Shown here: piece by piece, positions 21,063-32,672 of the stretch
Layout of the letters: each line of letters opens with the position of its first letter
How positions within the stretch are numbered: position 1 is the first letter of the stretch
Origin: Prorocentrum cordatum
Taxonomy: Eukaryota > Sar > Dinophyceae > Prorocentrales > Prorocentraceae
Assembly: GCA_963575745.1 (NCBI GenBank)
Contig: CAUYUJ010015943.1
Span: 172,501 to 236,500, forward strand
Length of the DNA: 64,000 nucleotides
Reading direction: 5' to 3'
Program-made: the position numbers and the translations under genes
Notes under the pieces: model-generated
The model's input: the letters and a program-made list of their open reading frames with translations, nothing else
Database searches by the model: none
Told to the model about the DNA's origin: nothing

Positions 21063-21944
21063 CGTCTCGACGGCGTCTCCACGACCTGGACAACGACGAC
21101 GACGACGACGAAGTCTCGACGACGACGACGACGTCACGACGGCGACGACGGCGACGACAAGGATGTCCCGACGACGATGACGACGTCTCGACGACGACGA
21201 CGACGCCTCGACAACGACGACGACGACGACGTCCCGACGACGACGACGAGGACGCCTCGACGACGACGACGAAGACGACGACCATGTCCCGACGACGACG
21301 ACGACGACGACGATGCCCCGACAACGACGACGACGAACACGTCGCGACCGCGACAATGACGACGGCCACGACGACGACGACGTCTCGACGACGACGGCGA
21401 CGACGACCACGACGACGACGACGACGAGGACGACGACGAAAACGTCTCGGCGACGACGAGGACGACGACGACAACGACGACGATGGCTACGTCCCGAGGA
21501 CAACGACGACGACGACGACGACCACGACGACGACGACGACACGACGACGACGCCTCGACGAGGACGACGACACCTCGGCAACGACGACGACGACGTCCCG
21601 ACGACGACGACGACGACGACGACGACGAAGGAAAGGGCGACGTCCCGACGTCGACGACGACGACGAGGACGACCACGACAACGACGACGACGACCACGTC
21701 TCGACGACGGCGGCGACGACGACGAGGACGACGACGCCGACGTTGCCGACGACGTCGACGCCGACGCCGACGACGACGAAGACTACGTCGACGACGACGA
21801 CGACGACGATGTCTCGACGACGGCGACGGCGACGTCTCCCCGACGTTTTGACGACGACGAGGACGACGAAATCGACGTCAAACACAATAACGACGACGTT
21901 TCGACGACGAGGACGAGGACGACGACCCCGACGACGACGACAAG

Positions 21945-21984
<40 letters not shown>

Positions 21985-22254
21985 ACAAGGGCGACGACGA
22001 CAAAGACGACAACGAGAACGACGAGGACGACGACGCCTCGACGACGACAACGACGACGACGACGTTTCGACAACGACGACGACGACCACGCCTCGACCGT
22101 GACAACGACGACGACAACGACACCTCGACGTCTCGACGACGGCGGCCACGACGACGACGACGACGTCTCGACAACGACGACGACGACGACGACGACTCAA
22201 CGACGACGACGACACGATGAGGACGATGACGCCTCGACGACGACGGCGACGCCT

Positions 22255-22286
<32 letters not shown>

Positions 22287-22303
22287 AAGACGAGGACGAC
22301 GTC

Positions 22304-22335
<32 letters not shown>

Positions 22336-23274
22336 AACGACAACGACGACGACGATGTCTCGACGATGACGGTGGTGACGACGACGACGACGACGACGAC
22401 GAGGACGACGACGCCGACGACGAAGACGACGACGTCGACGCCGACGAGGACCACGGCGACGGAGACTACGACGACGACGACGACGTCTCGACGACGACGA
22501 CGCCGTCTCGAAGACGTCTCGACAACGACGACAACGAGGACGACGACGTCTCGACGACGACGAACACAACGACGACGACGTCTCGACGACGACGACGAGG
22601 ACGAGGACCCCAACGACGCCGACCACGGCGACGACGACGACGACTTCGACGGTCACGACGGCGACGACAACGACGACGACGACGATGACATCTCGACGAC
22701 GACGACGAGGATAACGACGACGACGAAGCCTCGACGACGACGACGACCAGTACGACGATCACGACGACGTCTCGACGACGACGAGGGCGACGACGACGAC
22801 GACGACAAGGATGTCACGACGACGACGACGTCGCGACGACGACGAGGACGACGACGTCTCGACGACGACACCGACGACGAGGACGACAACGCCTCGACAA
22901 CGCCGAGGGCCACGTCTCGACGACGACAACGACGACGACGACGAGGACGATGTCTCGACACCGACGACGACCACGTCTTGACCGCGACAACGACGACGGC
23001 GACAACGACGACGACAACGACGTCTCAACGACGACGAAGACGAGGGCGACGACGACGACGACGAAGACGTCTCGGCGAGGACGAGGACGAGGACGAGGAC
23101 GACGGCGACATCTCGACAACGACGACGACGACGACGACCTCGACGACGACGACGACGACGACGACAAGGACGACGACGCCTCGACGACAACGACGACGAC
23201 GACGACGTCTCGACGACGACGACGACGGCGACGTCTCGACGACGACGACGACGGCGAAGACGAGGGCGACGACG

Positions 23275-23306
<32 letters not shown>

Positions 23307-23335
23307 ACGACGACGCCGACGACGGCGATGGCGGC
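18890..23335. repeat. 4.4-kb (GAC)n-derived satellite
   Basis: Almost wholly GACGAC with recurrent GTCTCGACGACG punctuation. Because GAC/GTC words lack stops, long frames (up to 679 codons of Asp, Thr, Arg, Val and Ser) are open in all six frames; I do not call them genes. 19500-19590 and 20185-20275 are a duplicated segment, both containing GGCTGCCCCGACGACGACGG. Confidence 0.93.
19604..19682. repeat. Family G insert within the GAC array, copy 1
   Basis: GGCGGCGGCGGTGGC then GCGCGCCC, GCGTGCGAGGGCCCAA and CAGGGCC. The same order occurs at 24641-24715, next to another GGC/GAC array. Confidence 0.75.
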
Positions 23336-23339
23336 GGCT

Positions 23340-23500
23340 CCTCGAGTCATGAGAAAAACACGAAAACATGTTTCGCTGTTTTCGCCTCTGGGGGACATTA
23401 CACCAAACATGGCTCGGCATGAAAAACCCGTCCCGGGGAATCGGTCGAGACCTCTGGGGGACGAGGTTGGGAAAGAATCATGACGTCGGCGGTCTGGGGA
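23340..23500 (+). repeat. Interspersed repeat family F, copy 1
   Basis: Shares CCCGGGGAATCGGTCGAGAC, CTGGGGG and ATGACGTCGGCGG blocks in order with 47150-47320 (same strand) and 55315-55510 (opposite strand). Confidence 0.75.
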
Positions 23501-23699
23501 TATGGGGGGGACTGGCACAGTGGGGGAAGCATCGACCTGGAATCGGCGATACATCGCTGATAGATCGGCGATGGGACCCCGATAGCAAATTCGCACGTTC
23601 ATTGGCTGGGTAGGGCTATCAGACCCCTATCGGAGATCATTGGGCGATTGGGAGTCGATGGCTCCCCCCTCTGCCCATCCCCCCTATCCTGCCCCGATA

Positions 23700-23830
23700 A
23701 GCAACACGCAACACGAATCGTGTTGTCACGGAGCTCAACACGCAGACTGAAGACGTAGGTCTGCCGCGATACGTCCGCCAAAACGTTGGCCAACACGTGC
23801 TGAACCAACACGCAGCGTGTTGACACGAGC
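23700..23830. repeat. AACACG hairpin cluster
   Basis: CAACACGAATCGTGTTG and CAACACGCAGCGTGTTG are near-perfect palindromes, with further AACACG words between them. Confidence 0.7.
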
Positions 23831-24189
23831 GTTGTGAATATGGTGCGCGTTGCGTGTCAAAACGGGCATATCAGGGCAGCTAAGCCCCCTACCGTTGCCC
23901 CTGAGCCGTTGTAGATCTCAGGACACTCGACGTATTTGCTCTCAGGCCATACGAAAAACATGTTCGGGGTATGATGTCCAATGGAAAACAATCAAAACAA
24001 AAAATCTCAGTACAACCTCGCGGGCAACCTGGACAACCCGTGCTGATCAATGACGACAAGAGGACGTACCCCAGACAACCCCGTCGGCCCGTGGGCCAAC
24101 CCGGCGGGGATCCAGCCAAAACCCCCCTGGACCACCGCCCCCTGGACAAGCCTCCCCAGGATTCTTTCCATCAGTAGAAGAAGAAAACA

Positions 24190-24354
24190 TATAAACATAA
24201 ACTGTTGGCGCTCTGTGCGTATTTCTGGGATCTGCGCAAGACCCCCCTCCCTGGCGCGCGGAGCGCGCCAGGGGCGGCGCCGAAGGCGCCGCCAGGGGGC
24301 CCAGCACGGATCCAAGAAATCCGCGCGGAGCGCCAACAGTTTATGTCTATGGCG
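24190..24354. mobile_element. Foldback element, family B copy 2
   Basis: The right arm GATCCAAGAAATCCGCGCGG is intact; the left arm is diverged (TGTTGGCGCTCTGTGCG). Internal hairpins GGCGCGCGGAGCGCGCC and GGCGGCGCCGAAGGCGCC are present. Confidence 0.8.
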
Positions 24355-24424
24355 TTTGTTTGTTCTTCTTCGAAAGACATCGTGAATCAAAATAGCAGTC
24401 GATCCCCTACTCGAAGCCGCCTGC

Positions 24425-24536
24425 AAAGCCCGCGGCGGAGGCGCAAGCGCCGCAGGCGCCGCGGGCGGCGGCGGGGCCGAGGCCCCCGCGGGGCTGCCGA
24501 CCGGCGAGGGGCAGGCGGCCGAGGCCTGGGCCGACG

Positions 24537-24624
<88 letters not shown>

Positions 24625-24720
24625 CGGAGGCGGCGGAGGCGGAGGCGGCGGCGGCGGTGGCGGCAGCGGCGCGCGCCCTCACCGCGTGCGAGGGCCCAAC
24701 CAGGGCGCCCGAGAGCAGTC
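24425..24720. repeat. GC-rich block, (GGC)n/(GAC)n array and family G copy 2
   Basis: 24538-24625 is CGGCGG then GACGAC. 24641-24715 carries GGCGGTGGC, GCGCGCCC and GCGTGCGAGGGCCCAA, as at 19604-19682. Confidence 0.75.
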
Positions 24721-24987
24721 TGGAAAGGGCTGGCCCGCTCGAAATGGGCCAGGAAGCAGTGGGCATGATGCCCTCTGGCCAGAACCGGTAACGCCCGCTG
24801 TTGGGCGGGCGACCTTCTGCCGCAAGCAGGCAGCGCCCGCGGCGACACCGACAAGGAGTCCTGCCCAAGATGAATGGACAGGAACTGCTGTCGGCCCTCG
24901 TGCCCATTCTTGCTGTCTCGTTTCGACCGCACCGAACGGAGGGGGGACCCGTTGACTTGGATCACAAGTGGACTCTAAGGAGGGTAG

Positions 24988-25600
24988 ATCTGGGTAGGTC
25001 TGGGTAGCAGGTGCCCTGATTGGCCTAGGCGTATTGGATTATTAACTGCGCCAAGAAGTGGGACCAGAGCCCACTCAGCGCGAATCTTCACCCCCGAAAG
25101 CTACTGAGAGCACCACCGATCCACTTCTGGGCCAGGCTGGGCCAGATCTGACCCACCTTGGCATCAACATGTATAGACCACATGTGAACCCTACCCCTAC
25201 CCCCCACGATTTCTCGGGGGGAGGGTGGGGTTCACTTCGCTCGGAAGTTCCCGAACGAAAAGCACCCCACCCTCCCCCTCAGAAATCATGGGGGGTGGTA
25301 GGGGTAGGGTTCGAATGTGGCCCCCGAGTGTAACCCACCATCCCCTCAGCAACCCCCCCGGTCATCCGAGCAGGTGAAACGTCCGCCACTCGACGGAGAG
25401 ATACAGTCGAGAAAGTTTGCTGAGCGTGTCACGGCAGCGGCCCCGACGACACGCTATGCCTTGCGAGTGGATATCGCTCCGCTCCATAGGCCAGGAAGCC
25501 TCGGAAAACTCGAGACGTTGACGCCTGGGGACTGGGACGTGGATAACGTGTCGCGCCGAAACGTGGTGGGCCAGAACCGGCGGCGCGACACGATAAGCCC
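24988..25600. repeat. Interspersed repeat family H, copy 1, with an insertion
   Basis: Matches 30592-31060 block by block: GGTAGCAGGTGCCCTGA, GCCAGGCTGGGCCA, ATCTGACCCACCTTGGCA, CATCCCCTCAGCAA and CGTGGTGGGCCAGAAC. It is interrupted by a 159-bp element absent from the other copy. Confidence 0.85.
25174..25332. mobile_element. 159-bp MITE-like element with TGTA target duplication
   Basis: Absent from the second family H copy, which keeps a single TGTA at the site; here TGTA stands on both sides (25170-25173 and 25329-25332). The ends are about 55-bp imperfect inverted repeats: CCACATGTGAACCCTACCCC at 25178 and, reversed from 25320, CCACATTCGAACCCTACCCC. Confidence 0.82.
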
Positions 25601-26029
25601 GCGGTCATCCGCGGAAGCTGAACGTCGGCCTTTCGACTGAACATCGCTTCACTGATCCTTCTCCCCAACGGCGTGGCCTGGGCCCTACTGGCAGATGTGA
25701 CCCCCTCTCGATGAAGATACAGGCCGTTTCCTTCGGGCTCCGATGTGCGTATCCCCAACTCGGGTGGTGGAATGGTGGGGTTGAGATACCATGGCTCGGT
25801 CGGTGGTGATAGGGATAAGTGTCGGGGAGACCTAAGACTCGGTTCGGGAGACTCGGGTTGGCCTGACGGGGCCATCAATGAAAATGACGAGACCCAATCT
25901 GAAACTTGACGCGAACTCCCGCTGCAGACGTCCCACGAAAACTGGACGGTCAAAATCCAGGACGCGCTCGTCAAAAAACGTCGGCAAACCACCCGAGTTC
26001 CAGCTTACTCGATTCTTACGCTTCCCCGA

Positions 26030-26250
26030 AGGTGGAACGAGGCTGATCGACTGAGGGATACGGTCAACCGGACGGCGTTGGCGGCCGGCTGGGCAGCTGG
26101 CATCAGCCCCGGCCTCGAGCGCCCGCTGCTGCCGGGCGGCCGGCACGCCGAGGGCAGAGCGCGACTGTGCGTCGGCGACCGCACCCGTTCGTTCAGCGGC
26201 TGCGCGCGCGCGTCGTCGAAGCGATGGGACGCAGAACGGCCAACTGGTGC
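26030..26250. repeat. Interspersed repeat family J, copy 1
   Basis: Shares GGCATCAGC-type, GAGCGC, GCTGCTG, GCACGCCGAGGGCAG and GTCGGCGACCGC blocks in order with 43625-43860. Confidence 0.55.
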
Positions 26251-26449
26251 CACGTGCTGATGTTGGGAGGCGCACGTCCGACGCGAACACGTAGCATGCA
26301 AACCTGAAGCTGTATCGTCGTATCGTTTCCCAGGCGGTGTGGCCAGAGAGCGCCCATCACCTAGTATGTGCTATAAGATATCTGAGCGCGCGTCGCCACT
26401 GGGAAGCCGACGCGCACATAGTAAAAATATGCGTGGGTCATGCCGAAAG

Positions 26450-27160
26450 CGAGGGCAACGCTGCCTCTCAGATGATGAAAACTGTGCCATAAGCTGTGCC
26501 CGTGCACTGGACCGTCTTGGGGCTCGGGTTCGGCGAAGGCAACGCTGCTCCTGGGATGTTGAACAATTTGAGACCGGCGCTGGAACGGCGCCCGTTCAAC
26601 GTACCGTGTTGAGGATCCCTCTCGGCGAGGGCAGCGCTGCGCTTTGGATGTTGAGAAAGGCACTGGAACGGCGCCCGTGCACCGTACCCGTGTTGGGGTT
26701 CCCTTTCGGCGTGGGCAGCGTAACTCCTGTGATGATCAGAACTGTACGGGAACGGCGCCCGTGCACCGTACCGTGTTGGGGCTCCCGCTCCGCGAAGCCA
26801 ACGCTACCCCTGAGACTTCGGAAACGGCACTGGGACAACGCACATGCAGCGTACCGTGTTGGGGCTCCCGCTCGGCGAGGGCAACGCTGCTCCTCAGAAC
26901 TGTACGGAAACGGCGCCCGTGTACCGTACTGTGTTGGGGCTCCCGCTCGGCGAGGGCAGCGCTGCTCCTGAGATGCCAAGAACTGTACAGGGACGGCGCC
27001 CGTGCACCGTACTGTGTTGGGACTCCCGCTCGGCGAGGGCAGCGCTGCTCTTCAGATGCGCACAACTGTACGGGAACGGCGCCCGTGCACCGTACTGTGT
27101 TGGGGCTCCCGCTCGGCGATGGAAGCGCTGCTCCTGAGATGCTCAGAACTGTAGAGAACG
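26450..27160. repeat. 83-bp minisatellite, about eight units
   Basis: Each unit carries GGCGCCCGTGCACCGTA, TGTTGGGGCTCCCGCTCGG and GGGCAGCGCTGCTCCTGAG. GGCGCCCGT starts near 26588, 26671, 26754, 26914, 26996 and 27079. Two further units lie at 28945-29080. Confidence 0.88.
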
Positions 27161-27293
27161 TTTCTTTACTTTCGGCAGTGACCCGCGTCATGGGGGGGTA
27201 TGACGTAACTCCCCCCCCGCCGTGTGGCTCCGGCACCACAGCCGCGCCCGCGCGCACGACGACGATGAGCGACGAGCGACGAGCGACGACGAC

Positions 27294-28520
27294 GCGAGCA
27301 GCATGTAGGTGGCGATCGGCCCCACAGCGCCTGTGTACACCACGATGCTCGCGTGCATCACAGCGCGCGTGCACACCAAAGCGCATGCATTCACCGCAAC
27401 GGCCGTGTGCAACACAGCGCCAGTGTACACCACAGTGCTTGCGTCCACCACAGCGCCCGTGTACACCACAACGAATGTGTACACCGCAGCAAGCATGTGC
27501 AACACACCGCCTGTGTAAACCACAATGCTTGCGTACACCGCAACGCCTGTGCACACCACAGCGCCTGTCTACACCACAGCATCCGCGAGCAGCGCAACGC
27601 TGGTGTACACCACATCGCCTGCGTGCACAGGACAGGTAGAAAGAGCATGTAGCTGAGGATCTGCTGCGGACAGCTAAACGCCACGCCGAGGAAGTGCTGA
27701 TAATAGAATGCGACGTTCTTCCTTCCTCCTTCCTGCTCCACCTCCACCTCCTCCTCCTCCTCCTCCTCATCCTCCGCCTCCTCCTCCCCCACCTCCTCCT
27801 ACTCCTCCTCCATTTCTCCTCCTCCTCCTCCTCCTCCTCCTCCTCCTCCTCCTCCTCCTCCCCCTCCTTCTCCTCCTCCTCCTCCTCCCCCTCCTCCCCC
27901 ACCCTTCCCCCCTGTCGTGCGGGTCGGCGCTACAGCGCACGAACGCATTTCAGCATGCACTGCAGACTGGTCGATTTAATCAACCCACTTGGTTCTCGCA
28001 CGGCCAACTTTGCTGGAGCTTCCTGGACGCAGATGGGGGGGAGTTAGGATGATGCGGGCGGACTCGGGAAGACTCGTAGATTCCAGCGGCACTCTCTTTT
28101 TCATTGAATGTCTTTCCAATTCCTATATCGATCGCTCGTTTTCCGTGGAATCCGCAGGCGCTCCATCTTGTCATAAGAGTTCCCTATAACATTCTATATG
28201 CAACACTGGTGCTCTGCTGCACACTGTTGCTGTGGCGCACACAGGCGCCGCGGAGAACACAGGCGCTGTAGTGCACGCAGGCATTGTGGTATACACTCGT
28301 GCTGTGTTGCACACGGCTGATGTGGTGTACGCAAGCGCTGTGGTGTACACAAGCGCTGCGGTGCCCGTAGGCACTGTGGCACACACTGGCGCTGTGTTGC
28401 ACGCGGCTGCTGTGGGGGTACATCGGCGGTGTGGTGTACACAGGCGTTGTGGTGCACTCTGGCATTATGGTGTACACAGGCGCTGTGTTGCAGATCGCCA
28501 CCTACATGCTGCTGCTACCC
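27294..28520. repeat. Inverted pair of CAGCGCCTGTGTACACCA minisatellites
   Basis: The left arm (27294-27640) repeats CAGCGCCTGTGTACACCA-like units of 18-24 bp. The right arm (28200-28520) is the same repeat on the opposite strand. Both arms meet AGCATGTAGGTGGCGATC at their outer ends. Between them are a TCC array and unique DNA. Confidence 0.85.
27717..27905. repeat. (TCC)n microsatellite
   Basis: About 190 nt of CTCCTCC with minor interruptions, between the two inverted minisatellite arms. Confidence 0.92.
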
Positions 28521-28617
28521 GTCTTCGGTTATTCCTAGGCATTACCAGACGCCGCAAGCGCAAAACGTGACGTCATTGGCCCCCTCCCCCCAAAATGATT
28601 GCCATCACCGGCCCAGA

Positions 28618-28650
28618 ATAATAATAATAATAATAATAATAATAAGTATA
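28618..28650. repeat. (AAT)n microsatellite
   Basis: ATAATAATAATAAT run. Confidence 0.9.
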
Positions 28651-28661
28651 GTAATAATATA

Positions 28662-28760
28662 AAAAAGGCTCCAGCCGCGTCCGCGCGCACGACAACGATG
28701 AGCGACGAGCGACGAGCGACGAGCGACGAGCGACGACGACGTCGACGACGACGACGGCGA
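28662..28760. repeat. GAGCGAC repeat, partner of 27225-27295
   Basis: GGCTCCAGCCGCGTCCGCGC and GATGAGCGACGAGCGACGAG match 27225-27295 in direct orientation, outside the inverted minisatellites. Confidence 0.75.
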
Positions 28761-28944
28761 CGACTGCGGACCAGACGCCTGTGCGGATTCCTATGCGGAC
28801 ACCTATGTCCTATTCGGATCCCCGATGTGCACGGCGGCAGTGCCCGGATCGCCACTGGGGGGGGAGCGTTACGTCATAGAGAGGGAGGGGGCGGGGGCCG
28901 TGACGCCCGTAATGCCCCCAAACAATGAAGCAACACGCCCGTAC

Positions 28945-29080
28945 AGGAACTGCGCCCGTGCACCGTACCCGTGTTGGGGCTTCCGTTCGGCGAGGGCAGC
29001 GCTGCTCCTGAGATGCTCAGAGCTGAACGGGAACGGCGCCCGTGCACCGTATCGTGTTTGGGCTCCCCCCCAGCGCGGTG
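28945..29080. repeat. 83-bp minisatellite, two more units
   Basis: GCGCCCGTGCACCGTA and GGCGAGGGCAGCGCTGCTCC as in 26450-27160, same orientation. Confidence 0.85.
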
Positions 29081-29507
29081 CGGTGCACAGTTTTCCTGCC
29101 CTCGGGGACGACAAACTCTGCACGGCACCACTGTCGGGTCGGGGGGTGGCGGCGCCTCGGGAGGCGCCAAACGCGGTACGGTTTACACAGGTCGTCCGCG
29201 GAGACCGCCCCACACCCCACCCCCGCGTCGTGAAAATAAACATAGCAGTGGAAGGTTTCGGGGCAATCTCCTGCCCACGGACGGGAACCCGCAAGCGGTC
29301 CCAGTATCGAATAAACACATCTGAGGGTAAAACAGCAATGTCGGTGAATGGGGTCCAGACCTCAGGGTGAAACATCACGACGACGGGGGGCTGGCGAAGA
29401 GGCGCACGTAGAATGAGGCCCCTTTGCGTAGCCCTGTAGCCCTTTTGTCATGGTCCGACAGCCATACAGCCGTGCAGCAATATTCTCTCCAGGTCCCCCT
29501 CATCCCG

Positions 29508-29770
29508 TCTCCTCCTCCTCCTCCTTCTCCTCCTCCTCCTCTTCCTCATCCTCTTCATCCTCATCCTCATCCTTCTTCTCCTCCTCCCTCTCCTCCTCCC
29601 CCTCCCCCTCCCCCTCCTGCTCCTTCTTCTCCTCCTCCTCCTCCTCCTCCTCCGCCTCCTCCTCCTCATCCTTTTCCTCCTCCTCCTCCTCCTCCTCCTC
29701 CTCCTCTTCCTCCTGCTCCTCTTCCTCCTCTTCATCTTCCTCCTCCTCCTCCTCCTCTTCCTCCTCCCAA
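29508..29770. repeat. (TCC)n microsatellite
   Basis: About 260 nt of TCCTCC with CTT and CCC interruptions on the plus strand. Confidence 0.92.
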
Positions 29771-29959
29771 CCCTCCTACCGCTGCTACTCCTACACCTTA
29801 TACTCATCCACCTTCAGCTCCACATTCCTGAATTCCCGCTTATCCCCCTCCCCCTCCCCCTTGGTGCGAGTGGGCCTCCGCCATACCTCTTCTCCCCTGC
29901 CCCAGCACAGCAAGTAGAAGGAAGGGGGGCGAAATGGCTGCGCGAGGGCAAGTCGCGGA

Positions 29960-30076
29960 GCGACGATGAGGACGACTTCGACGGTGACGATTACGACGAC
30001 GACTCCGACGACGACGGTGACATCATGACGACCCCGACGACGACTCCGACAATGACGACGACGACGACGACGACGA

Positions 30077-30137
<61 letters not shown>

Positions 30138-30320
30138 AAAGACGGCGACGACGACGACAACGACGACGCCATGCCGACTCCGATGACAGCGGCGACGACT
30201 CTGACGACGACGACGACGTGTCTGACGACGGACCTCACGACGACTCCGACCCCGACGGCCCCGACGGCCCCGACGACGGCGAGGACCCCGACGGCGGAGG
30301 CACCGACGGCGACGGCAATT
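29960..30320. repeat. Second (GAC)n array
   Basis: GACGACGACGA over about 350 nt, ending in GGCCCCGACGGCCCCGACG. Its frames are repeat artefacts. Confidence 0.9.
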
Positions 30321-30591
30321 AACGAGCGCGCTGGGGCCCGGGCGCGCGCCGTGCTGGTCGGGCGGCAGGAGAGCTCCCGCGACTGCTCTCGGAACGCACA
30401 AGGCGTTCCGGCCCGCCCGTCCCCGCCCTGGACGGCGCCAAAGTCGATGCCGAGGCGTAGCGGAGAGGGGCTCGCAGACACAGCCCGCCTCGCTCAGGGG
30501 CGGGGGGGGGGGGCCGCATAGCCCCAGAGCGTGCAGGCCACCTCCCCAATGGCGCCGCAGGTGTACGGTCGGGAAGTTCGATACGACGGAT

Positions 30592-31060
30592 GGCTAGATC
30601 TGGGTAGCAGGTGCCCTGAGTGGCCCAGGCGGACTGGATTGTGAACTCCGCTCAGAAATGGGGGCAGAGGCCACTCAGCACAGATCTTGACCCCCATGAG
30701 CTACTCAGGGCACCTTCAGTCCACTTCTAAGCCAGGCTGGGCCACATCTGACCCACCTTGGCACCCACCTGTAATCCCCCATCCCCTCAGCAAATCCCGC
30801 GGGCATCCGATCAGGTGAAGCGTTCGCTTCTCGACGGAGGGATACGGATGGAAAGTTTTGCGTAGCGTGTCGCCGCGGCGGTCCTGGCGACACGCTATGG
30901 CCTGAGAGCGGATAGCGTGTCGCTCCATTCGGCGGGGCGGGATGCTGGGAAAAGCTCGGGACGTTGACGCTTGCGGACTGCGTGGATAGTGTGTGGCGCC
31001 GAGGCGTGGTGGGCCAGAACTGGTGGAGCGGCACGCTAGCCAAAAGTTCCTGGCCGCAGC
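30592..31060. repeat. Interspersed repeat family H, copy 2 (unfilled site)
   Basis: Matches 24988-25600 but lacks the 159-bp insertion: the site reads CACCCACCTGTAATCCCCC. Its right part also matches 54895-54960. Confidence 0.85.
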
Positions 31061-31067
31061 TCCCTAT

Positions 31068-31303
31068 TAGGTCTTGTTTTATTCTGGGCTTCGACATCTG
31101 GCCGAGGGGTGGGGAAGGGGGTGGGTCTTGGTCTGGGGCGCTGCTTAGTCGATCTGTTTCTACCAGTCACGCAAGCAGACTGGGTGAAGGGGTCCTGACC
31201 AGTCGCCCAAAGCAGCCGCCAAATCAGCCAAGATCTGGTTTCTCTGGGCGGCAAGGAGGGGCCCGCGCCGATCGAGGACCCCCCCAAAATAAACTGAGAC
31301 CTA
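31068..31303. mobile_element. 236-bp TIR element inserted in a family H/L repeat
   Basis: Ends TAGGTCTTGTTTTATTCTGG and, reversed, TAGGTCTCAGTTTATTTTGG. The related locus 54944-54970 runs directly from CCGCAGCTCCCC into ATGGGGAACGATCCC, whereas here the element separates CCGCAGCTCCC from TATGGGAACGATGCC. A TA or TAT duplication is compatible. Confidence 0.72.
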
Positions 31304-31560
31304 TGGGAACGATGCCCGTGAGGGGTGTGCCGAAATGAGCGGGGGGGCCACTATGCAAGGTGGAGCTGCCCATGAGACACCAGTCTGAACAAGGGGCGTG
31401 CCAAAAATGGGCAAGCGAAATCCGTGCGTGTTCCCTCGCTGGGGTCCTAAGTTGAACTCCATCTGACCTATGATGGGCCAAAATTCGCGCGAGGGGTGTG
31501 CCCTTAAATGGGCGGGGGGGCAATGCGAGCTCCCCACTGGCGACGCAGGTGGATCTGTTA
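31304..31560. repeat. Interspersed repeat family L, copy 1
   Basis: Shares GGAACGATGCCCGT, GTGTGCCGAAA, ACTATGCAAGGTGGAGCT and GAACAAGG blocks with 54960-55080. Confidence 0.7.
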
Positions 31561-31584
31561 CAAATGTTGGGCACGATGCGTGTG

Positions 31585-31705
31585 AGAGAAGGAGGAGGAG
31601 GCGAAGGAGGAGGAGAAGGAGGCGGAGGAGATGGAGGCGGAGGAGGCGGAGGAGGCTGAGGAGGAGGAGGAAGAGGAGGAGAAGAAAGGGGATGAGGAGG
31701 AGGAG
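31585..31705. repeat. (GGA)n purine tract
   Basis: GAGGAGGAGGCGGAGGAG-type repeat; a TCC run at 31795-31840 follows on the same strand. Confidence 0.85.
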
Positions 31706-31929
31706 GAGTAAAAAGAAAAGAGACGCGGGCCCGCAGCAGAGAGAAAGCGAAAACTCAACAACACAGGAGGGCGGGGGGGACAAAAGCTCGGCCCTCCTCC
31801 TCCTCGTCCTCCTCCTCCTCCTCCTCCTTCTCCTCTTCCCTGCCCCCCCGTGGTGCCTGGGGGGCGTCTGGTACGAAAGAGAACGCGTTTCACGGGCGCT
31901 TGCCTTGGGAACATTCGGCGGCGCGTTTC

Positions 31930-32254
31930 GAAACGGGGGGCGGTCCCCCCCCCCAACACTCGGCGCCGTCGATCAGAACCAGGGGGACTCCCCTCCCCCC
32001 TAGCTCCCCCCCCCTCCCGAACCCCCCCCCCATCCCAAGGAGGGGGGTCAAAACCCCCCCCGCCCTCCTGGCGCCGGAGCCGGCGGCGGAGCCGGCGCCG
32101 GCGCTGGCGGCCGCCAGCAGCGCCGACGGCGGGGACGCAGCGAAGATGACCAGAGGCAGCCCAAGGGGGGGGCGGGTCCAAACCCCCCCCCGCGCCGGCG
32201 CCGGCGCCGGCGCTGGCGGCGGCCAGCAGCGCCGACCGCGGGGACGCAGCGACG
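31930..32254. repeat. G/C homopolymer runs and a duplicated GCC-rich unit
   Basis: Runs of 8-10 C or G. GCCGGCGCTGGCGGC followed by GCCAGCAGCGCCGAC and GGGGACGCAGCGA occurs at about 32090-32145 and 32200-32254. Confidence 0.75.
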
Positions 32255-32632
32255 ATTACCACCACTACCACCACCACCACCACTACCACCACCACCACCA
32301 CCAACACACCACACAACTACCACCACCACCAGCACCACCTCCGCAAACCACCGCCATCACCACAACCGACCACCACCACCGCGATCACAAACCACCACCA
32401 CACCAACCCCAAACCACCACCACCACCACATCCCACCACCACCACCACCACCACAAACCACCAACACACCACCACCAAACCACCACCACCACCCACCACC
32501 ACAACCACCACCACCACCACAACAAACCACCACACCACCACCAAACCACAACCACAACCACCGCCACCACAACCACCACAATCCACCACCACCACCACAA
32601 ACCAGAAGACCACCACCACCGACACCAACACC

Positions 32633-32671
<39 letters not shown>

Positions 32672-32672
32672 C
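32255..32672. repeat. (CCA)n then (CAA)n microsatellite
   Basis: ACCACCACC over about 370 nt, ending in about 42 nt of CAACAACAA. A matching CCA array is at 34459-34870. Confidence 0.93.

Noticed and set aside
18890-23352. Long ORFs (up to 679 codons) of Asp, Thr, Arg, Ser and Val on both strands
   Set aside because: GAC/GTC repeats contain no stop codons in most frames, so long frames appear on both strands. No non-repeat domain is present.
29424-29917. Ser- or Pro-rich ORFs over TCC arrays here and at several other loci
   Set aside because: Microsatellite translation in different frames of one array.
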